Below the pieces are notes generated by a model. That model had not been told where the DNA came from. It did no database searches and saw only the letters and a list, made by a program, of their open reading frames with translations. DNA of 64,000 bases from NCBI RefSeq assembly GCF_016125575.1, contig NZ_WGLM01000003.1, positions 1 through 64,000 on the forward strand, read 5' to 3'. This document shows positions 1 to 9,700 of this stretch, one piece after another. Each line of letters begins with the position of its first letter. The stretch's first letter is position 1. The position numbers and the translations under genes were made by a program. The stretch is from Limimaricola sp. Lineage in GTDB: Bacteria; Pseudomonadota; Alphaproteobacteria; Rhodobacterales; Rhodobacteraceae.

Positions 1-720
1 CTCGATGCCCGTGTAGCTGCCGGCCTTGAGGTTGCTGCTCCCCGACAGGTTCCCCGTCGTGTCCACGTCCACCGTGCCATCGACCGTGTCGCCCGAGACG
101 AGGTTGGCAAAGCTCACCGCCCCCGGCGCCAGCGTCTCGCCATAGGTCGACGACCCCGTCGCGATGGTCCCGGTCAGCGCAAGCTTCGCGACTTCGTAGT
201 CGCCCGAGATCGTGCCGATGCTGTAGTTCCCCGCATCCGCCCCGGTCAGGGCCGAGACGCTCTCGATGCCCGTGTAGCTGCCGGCCTTCAAGTTGCTGCT
301 CCCCGACTGGTTGCTGGTGGTATCCACGTCCACCGTGCCATCGACCGTGTCGCCCGAGACGAGGTTGGTAAAGCTCACCGCCCCCGGCGCCAGCGTCTCG
401 CCATAGGTCGACGACCCCGTCGCGATGGTCCCGCTCAGCGCAAGCTTGGCGACCTCGTAATCGCCCGAGATCGTGCCAATACTGTAGTTCCCCGCATCCG
501 CCCCGGTCAGGGCCGAGACGCTCTCGATCCCCGTGTAGCTCCCGGCCTTGAGGTTGCTGCTTCCCGACAGGTTGCTGGTGGTATCCACCTTGACCGAGGC
601 GCTCACGTCATCACCCGAGACAAGGTTGCTGAACGATACCGCACCCGGTGCGAGCACGTCGCCATAGGTCGAAGACCCCGTGGCGATGCTCCCGGTCAGC
701 ACCCGCTTGTCGATCGTCAG
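1..720 (-). repeat. Tandem 261-nt (87-residue) MBG/YDG-like repeats within the adhesin
   Basis: The same sequence (reverse complement of LKAGSYTGIESVSALTGADA) recurs at 1, 262 and 523, an exact 261-nt period, and the units are almost identical in DNA. Each unit reads ..LTGTIATGSSTYGETLAPGAVSF.., then DTVDGTVDVDTT.., then NYSIGTISGDYEVAKLA. The oldest visible unit (~520-720) is the most diverged, with DDVSASVKVDTT. The array continues past the window edge. Such Ig-like modules typically form the stalk of surface adhesins. Confidence 0.9.
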
Positions 721-3700
721 CGTCGCGCTGGTCGTGTCGAGCAGGTAGCCCTGCTGATCAGACCAGATCGTCACCGTGTATGTGCCCGCATCGACCGGCG
801 CGCCAAAGCCCGCATCAGCCCCGTTGACCGTGCCCGACTGCCCAAACAGCGCCCCGCCCGGCGCAACGCCCGAAGGCTTGACCTGAACCGTACCGGTATG
901 CGCCTGCCCGTCATAGGTGACGTGCTGCGTCGTGCTGACGACCGTAGCCGGGGTCATGAAGACGCCGAGCAGCGGCGCGGTATGCCCCTCGTAGATAACC
1001 CAAGTGGGCGACGTGAAGTCGAACCCGGTGAAACTGGCCTGCTGCATCATTTGCGCCGTGCTCAGCCCTTTGCTGCCGGTGACGCCGGGGCCGTCGCTGG
1101 CCACGCCCGTGGTATTGGTGCTCCAGTAACCATTCGTGACCGTCGCGCCCGCAGCGTTTGACCCGACCAGAGCCCCATAGGGGAACGCAACAAGATCGAA
1201 CGTCACGGGACCCGAGGCATAGACGTTAGCGATCGTGGTGTTGGTTCCGTAGTTCGCCCCGACCAACCCGCCGACTGGCCCGGAATTGCTACCGACCGAC
1301 ACGCCACCGGTTGCGTAGGCGTTGCTGATCTTGCTTCCGTTATAATTCCAGCCGGCGAGTCCGCCGATGTGATCCCCGGATTTTCCCGTCGTCACGCTGC
1401 CTGCCGCGTAGGCGTTGCTGATCCGGGCGCCAACGTCGTTCGCACCGACCAGGCCGCCAACATAGCTGGCCTGGTCCCCGGCGGTGACGCCTCCAGTGGC
1501 GTAGGCATTGGAAATCTTGCCGGTCTGCCAGTTTTCACCGGCAAGCCCGCCCAGGTACCTCGAAGCGTTTCCAGCGATTACGCTGCCCGTCGCGTAGGCA
1601 CCCGAGATCGTGCCGTGGTTTATCCCGACCAGCCCGCCGATATAGCCGACATAGTTGGTGCTGCCTGTCCGCTCCCCGCCCGAAACATCGACGGTCGCGA
1701 AGGCATTCGAGATGGTATTGTTACTGCCTGCGGCATAGCCGACCAGACCACCGACCGCAAACTGGCCCGAAACGCTGCCGCCCACGACGCCGACATTGCG
1801 CAGGGTGGCATTGCTGGTCTTGCCGAACAGGCCCACGTAATCGTTCGCGCCGGTGATCGTCAGGTTAGAGATGGTGTGCCCCAGGCCGTCGAACGTCCCC
1901 GTGAAGGGCGTGCCGTCGTACCTGCTGTCGGTCCCCGTGATCGTGTCCAGCCCGATCGGGGTGAAGTTCGCGATGCTGCCAAGGTCGATATCGCTGCCCA
2001 GCACGTAGGAATCGCCCAACCCCGTGATGTTGATGTTCTGCAACTGGGCGGGGTTGTAGATCACGTGATACGCGGTTGGCGTGGCGCTGGTGTCGGTGCC
2101 CATGATGACATCGCCGCTGACCGTGTCGAAGATGCGGTTGGCCAGCAGCCAGGGCGTCACCCGCCCGTCCGAGGTCGACCAGATGGACGAATCGAAGCCC
2201 GAGGGCAGACTGCTTGCCAGAGCGTCGGTCGTCAGGGCACCGCCGCCGGTCACCGTGCCGGCATTCGCGCCAAGCCCGGTCGCGCCTGCGGTTGTCGTGT
2301 CCCAATAGCCGTTGCCGATCGTGCCGCTGTTGAGGCCCGCCAGCGCACCGCTGTTGCTGCTGCCGGCGGCACCGGGCGTCACCGGGCCAGTCGCGTAAGC
2401 GTTCGACACCGCGGCATTAGTATCGTTGCGCCCCACCAGCCCGCCGAGATTGCGCGAGATCTGGCCCGACGTCGCGGCGACGCTGCCGGTGGCATAGACG
2501 TTGGTCACCATGCCGTTGGTCTTGTTCAGTCCCAGCAGCCCGCCGGTGTTGGAAGTCCCGGTGACCGCGCCGCTGGCATAGCTCTGGTTGATGCCGCCGC
2601 CCTTGTTGCTGCCCACCAGCCCGCCGACCGAGGCCGTCCCGGTGACGGCCCCCGAGGCGTAGGAGCCTGCGACCGTGGCATAGGGTGTGTTGGTGCTGGC
2701 ATTGGTGCTGCCGATCCTGCCGACCAGCCCGCCGACCCCGACCGTGCCGCTGACCGCGCCGGTGGCATAGGCGTCGGCGATGCTCGCGGAATTGGTCGTG
2801 TTGCCCGCGGTCTGGCCCACCAGCCCGCCGACGGCATTGGTACCGGTGACCGCGCCGGTGGCATGGACGTCCGAGAGGATGCCGCGGTTCTTGCCCACCA
2901 GCCCGCCCAGGCGGATGCCGTAATAGGTGCCGAAATAGGTTCCGCCCGTGACCGATCCGGTGGCGTAGGACCCGGTGACGGTGGAATACTTGTCAGTCGA
3001 GCCGATCAGGCCCCCTGTCGAGGCGCCGCCCGTGACGGTGCCGGTGGCATAGGAATTCGACGTCACGGTCGAATAGACGGAATCATTGCCCGGAAAATCG
3101 TTGCCCACCAGCCCACCGACATCGGTGATGCCGGTGACGTTGCCGGTGGCGTATGACCCGACGATCGTGCCGCGGGCGGCGCGCGTGGAGATTGTATTGG
3201 TGCTTTCGACGCCGCCGGAGTTCAACCCGGCGAGGCCGCCGACCGACCGCGACCCGGTCACGTTGCCAGTCGCGTAGCTGTCGGTGATGCGCGAATTCGT
3301 CGTCCGCCCGACCAGCCCACCGATATAGGCGCTGCCGTTTGCAACAATATTGGACAGCGTCAGTCCCGGCAGGTCGATGCCGGTGACGGTGGCGGTCGAA
3401 TAGGAACTGGCGATGGTCGAATGGTTGCGGTTGTAGCCCACCAGCCCGCCGACAGAGACGGTGCCGCTGACCGTTCCGGTCGACCAGACGTTGCTCAGCG
3501 TGTCGTAAGAGACGCCGTGATTGCTCGCCCGGCCGATGATACCGCCGACGTTGCTGCTGCCGCCGCTGGCCCCGGTGATCGTCCCCGAGCCGCTGGAATC
3601 CGAGAGTTGGGCCTGGAAGGTGCGGCCGATGATGCCGCCGATATTGTAGACGCCCGAGACATTGGCGGCCGAGGTGATGTTGGTGAACGTGCCGCCATTG

Positions 3701-6700
3701 GCCCAGCCCACGACCCCGCCGACTCCCTGGTAGAGCGTGTCGTTGTAAAGCTGGACCGCGCCAGCGCCGAGGGAGAACGTGGTCAGCCCGCCGCTGACCG
3801 TGCCCGAGACGGTGACGTTCGACACGACTGTGCCGGGTGAGCCGTAGATGGACGGTCCCTGCGTCGAACCAGCCAGCGCGCCGACATAGTGCAAGGCGCC
3901 CGAGTCGCTCGCCCCCGAAACGTCGACATTCGCCAGCGTCAGGTTGCGCACCACCGCGTAGTCCGACAGCCCGCCGAAGAGGCCCACGTGGTCCATCGTC
4001 GGCTGGTCGATCGTCAGGTTGGAAATCGTGTGGCCCGCGCCTTCGAACGTGCCGCCAAAGCCGCCCAGCGGCGTGAAGTTGGCAATCCCGCCAAGGTCCA
4101 CGTCCTGGCCCAGCACGAAGTTCTGGCCGAAACTGCCCATGGTCTGCAACTGCGTGGGCGTGGCGATCACCTGGAAGGGGGTCGGCGTGGCGCCGGTATC
4201 GCTGCCCAGCAGAACCTGCCCGCTTGTGGTGTCGAAGCTGCGGTTGGCCAGCAGCCATGGCGTGCTGTAGTTGTCGCTGTTGGACCAGAGACTGGCATCG
4301 AACCCGGTGGGCAGCGCACCCGAAAGGTCCGCGAGGGTCTTGGCGCTGCCCGCGCCGCTTGTGCCTTGCCCGGTTGTGGAAATGACCCAGTAGCCGTTGC
4401 TGAGCGCCCCGCCCGTCGCGGCCCCCACCAGCCCGCCAAGGCCGGTGGAGCCGGCCCCGCCCGAAACGGCGCCCGTGGCATAGACGTTCGAGACGGAGCC
4501 GCCCGATTGACGGCCGACAAGCCCGCCTACGTTGCTGGACCCGGCCCCGCCCGCCACCGCGCCGGCCGCGTAGACATTGGCGACGGTGCCGCCTGTAACC
4601 TTTCCGACGAAGCCGCCCGCGTTCTGCACGGCCCCGATGACCCCGGGGCTGCTCTCGGCCGCCGACACTTTGCTTGTTGCGTAGGCGTTCGAGATTGTGC
4701 CGCCATTGCCGACTCCGACCAGGCCACCGATGTTGGCCGTTCCGGTTACGCTGCCCACCGCATAGGCATTCGAGATCGTGCTGTTGGAGTTGACGCCGAC
4801 GAACCCACCGATGTTGCTGGTGCCCGAAACCGTCCCTGACACGTAAGACATACTGATCTCGGCGGAGGAGACGTTCGCCCCGACCAGCCCACCGATATTG
4901 GCACCTGTGCCCGTCACCGTGCCCGTGGCGTAGGTGTTGCTGATGGTGGAAGAAACCGCGCTTCGCCCGACCAGCCCGCCAGCAATCGACGTGGCTTTGA
5001 CATCACCGGTCGAATAGGCATTGCTAAGCTTGGAATTGTAGTTCGAGCCGACCAATCCCCCGACAAAGCTCTGGCCCGTGACGCTGCCGCCCACCAGGCC
5101 GAGGTTGCGGATCGTGGCGCCATAGGTATGGCCGAACAGTCCGACAAAGTTTGACGAGGGCCTCTTGATGGTCAGGTTGCTGAGCGTGTAACCAAGACCA
5201 TCGAACTTGCCGGTGAATGTCGTGACGTTGTCCCCGATCGGGGTGAAGTTGGCGATGGAGGCCAGATCGAGGCTCTGGCCCAGCACGTAATCGCCGCCCA
5301 GCCCGGTCGAACTGATGTTCTGCATCTGGTCGGGCGTGGCGATCACCTGCCACTGCGCGGGCGTGGCCGAGGTGTCCGAACCCAGCAGCACCGACCCGCT
5401 GACCGTGCCGAAGCTGCGGTTCGCCAACAGCCAGGGCGTGACCTGCCCGTCGCTGTTGGTCCAGACGCTGGCATAGAACCCGGTGGGCAGCGCCGTGGCC
5501 AGCTCTGCCGTGGTCAGGCCCGCGATGTTGTTGGTGCTCGCCCCGTTCGTGCTGAGGCCGACGCCGGGAAGGCTCGCATTGGTTTGGGTAGTCGTGTCCC
5601 AGTAGGCATTCGAGATCGTGCCGTTGGAGTTGAAGCCGGCCAGCCCGCCGACATAGCTTGTCCCGATCACTGTCCCCGTCGCGTAGGTGTTCGAGATCGT
5701 GCCGTTGGAGTTGAAGCCGGCCAGCCCGCCGGTAAAGGCCCACCCCGAAACGTCGCCGGTCGCGTAGGCATTGCTGATCTTGGCGTTGGAGGTGTTGACC
5801 CCGACCAGCCCGCCCACGCCCAAATCGCCCGTGACCGTCCCGGTCGCATAGGCGTTGCTGATCGTGGAAGAGGAATAGTTAAACCCGACTAGCCCTCCGA
5901 CGTTGGAACTGCCGGTCACGCCGCCGGTCGCATAGGCATTGCTGATCGAGCCGGACTTGGCCTGCCCCACCAGCCCGCCGACATCTTTGGTGCCGGACAC
6001 GCTGCCCGTCGTATAGGCATTGCTGATCGAAACGGAAGAGGCAACGCCCACCAGCCCGCCAACATAGTCGCCCCCGGACACGCTTCCGCCCACGAGGCCC
6101 ACGTTGCGCAGTGTCGCGCCATTCGCGAAGCCGAACAGGCCGACATTATTGTTCGAGCCGGTGATCGTGAGGTTGCTGACGGTGTGCCCGAGCCCGTCGA
6201 AGATGCCGGTGAAGTTGGTGGAAGTGCTTCCGATCGGCGTGAAGTTCGCGATCGGGGACAGGTCGATGTCGGTCCCCAGCACGTAGGCCCTGCCCAGCCC
6301 CGTCGCGTTGATGTTCTGCAACTGGTCGGGCGTGGCAATCACCTGCCAGGGCGCGGGCGTGGCCGAGGTGTCCGACCCCAGCAACACCGCACCGCTGACC
6401 GTGTCGAAACTGCGGTTTGCCAAGAGCCATGGCGTGGTCTGCCCGTCGCTGTTGGACCACACCGCACCGTCGAACCCGGTGGGCAGCGCCGTGGCCAGTT
6501 CGGCCGTGCTCAGCCCTGCCACGTTTGTGGTGCTGGCCCCGTTCGAGTTGACCCCGACACCGGCCAGGGTGGGCACCGTCGCCGTGTCCCAATAGCCGTT
6601 GCTGACCTTGGCGCTAGACGTGTTACGCCCGACCAGCCCACCAACTATGGTACTGCCGGAAACCGCACCGGTCGCATAGGCATTGCTGATCGTGGCGCTG

Positions 6701-9700
6701 TAAGCGTTCAGACCGACCAGCCCACCGACGTTGATGGGGCCCGAGACCGCACCGGTCGCGTAGGCGTTGCTGATACCAGAGGAATCGTTCAACCCGACCA
6801 ATCCGCCGACCTGGGCGCTTCTGCCCGTGACCGTCCCGGTCGCGTAGGCGTCGCTGATCTTGGCGTTCGAGACGTTCCACCCGACCAGCCCGCCCACGCC
6901 GTTAAGGCCCGCGATTGTCACGGTCGCAAAGGCGTTGCTGATCGCGGTGTTGGCGCTTTGCCCGACCAGACCGCCGACGTGGTTGTTGCCAGTCACGCTG
7001 CCGCCGAGCACACCGAGGTTGCGAATGGTGGCACCGGAGGCAAATCCGAACAGGCCGACCTCGTTCAACGTCGATCGGTCGATGGTCAGGTCGCTCAGCG
7101 TGTAACCGAGGCCGTCGAACTGACCGGTGAACTGGGTCGAGGCGTTCCCGATCGGCATGAAGTTGGCGATGGAGGAGAGATCCACGCTCTGGCCCAGCAC
7201 GTAATCACCGCCCAGCCCCGTCGCGTTGATGTTCTGCAACTGGTCTGCCGAGGCAATCACTTGCCATTGCACCGGCGTGGCCGAGGTGTCCGAGCTCAAC
7301 AGCACCGACCCGCTGACCGTGCCGAAGCTGCGGTTCGCCAACAGCCAGGGCGTAGTCTGCCCGTCGCTGTTGGACCACTTGCTCGCGTCGAACCCGGTGG
7401 GCAGCGCCGTGGCCAGCCCGGCCGTGGTCAGGCCCGCCACGCTGTTCGTGCTCGCCCCGTTCCTGCTGATGCCGACGCCGGGAAGGCTCGCGTTGGTCTG
7501 GGTAGTCGTGTCCCAGTAGCCGTTGGAGATAGCCCCGCTGGAGTTGGACCCAACCAGCACGCCGACATTGGTGCCGCCTGACACGATGCCGGTCGCATAG
7601 ACATTCCTGATCGTGCTGGCATAACCAGAGCCCACCAGCCCGCCGATGTTGACGCTGCCCGAAACGCTGCCGGACGCATAGGCATTTCCGATCAAGTTGC
7701 CATAATCGACCCAACCCACCAGCCCGCCGACATTGGTGCCGCCTGACACTTTGCCGGTCGCATAGGCATTGCTGATCGAACTGGAATACGCAAAGCCCGC
7801 CAGCCCGCCAACATAAGAGACTCCGGACACGCTGCCGGTCGCGTAGGCATTGCTGATCGTGTTGTCATAGAAGGCCCAGCCCACCAGCCCGCCGGCACCA
7901 CCCCCGGTCGCCGACACATCGCCAGTTGCATAGGAATTACTGATCGTGCCGCCAGAGGAATAGCCCGCCAGCCCGCCGACATTGGTGCCGCCTGACACGC
8001 TGCCGGTCGCATAGGCATTGCTGATCGTGGAGGAATTGGCGTGCCCCACCAGCCCGCCAACCTCGTTGCCCCCGGACACGTTGCCGGTCGCATAGGCATT
8101 GCTAATTGAACTGGAATACGCATAGCCCGCCAACCCGCCGACATTGCTGCCCCCCGACACGCTTCCGCCCACGAGGCCCACGTTGCGCAGCGTCGCGCCA
8201 TTCGCGTAGCCGAACAGGCCGACATTATTGTTCGAGCCGGTGATCGTCAGGTTGCTGATGGTGTGTCCCAGCCCGTCGAACGTGCCGGTGAACGCGGTCG
8301 AGCCGTTCCGGATCGGCGTGAAGTTCGCGATGGAGGACAGGTCGATGTCGTTGCCCAGCACGTAGGCCCCGGCAAGGCCAGTTGTGGTGATGTTCTGCAA
8401 CTGGTCGGGCGTGGCGATCACGTCGTAACGTGCGGGCGCGGCGCTGCTGTCCGACCCCAGGATCACGTTCCCGCTGACAGTGCCAAAGCTGCGGTTGGCC
8501 AGCAGCCAGGGCGTGGTCTGCCCGTCGCTGTTGGACCACACCGCCCCATCGAACCCGGTGGGCAGCGCCGTGGCCAGCCCTGCCGTGGTCAGGCCCGCCA
8601 CGTTGTTCGTGCTCGCCCCGTTCGCGCTGCTGCCGACGCCGGGAAGGCTCGCGTTGGTCTGGGTGGTCGTGTCCCAGAAGCCGTTCGAGATCGTGCCGTT
8701 GGAGGTGTTGAACCCAACCAGCCCGCCGACATTGGTGTTGCCAGAGACTGCCCCGGTCGCATAGGCGTTGCTGATCGTGGAGTACAAATAGTTCAACCCA
8801 ACCAACCCGCCGACATTGCTGGTGCCAGAGACCGCCCCGGTCGCATAGGCGCTGCTGACCGTTGAGCGGATCCAGTTCGACCCGACCAGCCCTCCAACTC
8901 TCAAGCTGCCGGAAACCACACCGGCCGCGTAGGCGTTGCTGATCTTGGAGGAATAGGTCGTCCCGACCAGCCCACCAACACTGATGTTGCCCGTAACTGC
9001 GCCGGTCGCATAGGCATTGCTGATCGTGGAGGAATTGGCGTACCCCACCAACCCGCCGACGGATAGGTGGCCCGTGACGCCGCCGGTCGCATGGGCATTG
9101 CTGATCGAGCCGGACTTGGCCTGCCCCACCAGCCCGCCGGCGTTGCTGCCGCCCGTGACGCCTCCCGTCGCATAGGCATCGTTGATCGTGGCGTTGCTGG
9201 TGGCGCCCACCAGCCCGCCGGCATACTTCGGACTTCCCGACACGTCGCCCGTCGCATGGGCATTGCTGATCGACCCATGAAAGGCCTTGCCCACAAGGCC
9301 GCCAACGTTGGAACTGCCCGATACGCCACCCGTCGCGTAGGCCCCGCTGATCGCGGTCGACGCGCTGGCGCCCACCAACCCGCCTACCAATACTTGCCCC
9401 GACACGCCGACAGTCGCGTAGACATTCGTGATCGCGCTGGTATTTGCATCGCCCGCCAATGCGCCGACAAAGCCGTTCCCCGACACGCTGCCGCCGACAA
9501 GGCCCACGTTGCGCAGCGTCGCGTTGCTGGTGACACCGAAGAGGCCGACGAAGCTGGACGAGCCTGTGATCGTCAGGTTGCTGACGGTATGCCCGAGACC
9601 GTCGAAGATGCCGGTGAAGTTGGTGGAAGTGCTCCCGATCGGCGTGAAGTTCGCGATGCCGGACAGGTCGATATTGTTGCCCAGCACGTAAGATCCGGCA

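Noticed and set aside
1369-3156. Plus-strand open frame of 595 codons opposite the adhesin
   Set aside because: It is antisense to the GLUG repeat region, has a low-complexity Arg/Gly/Ala/Asp composition that mirrors the repeats, and shows no domain. The minus-strand frame has clear GLUG and TPS motifs.
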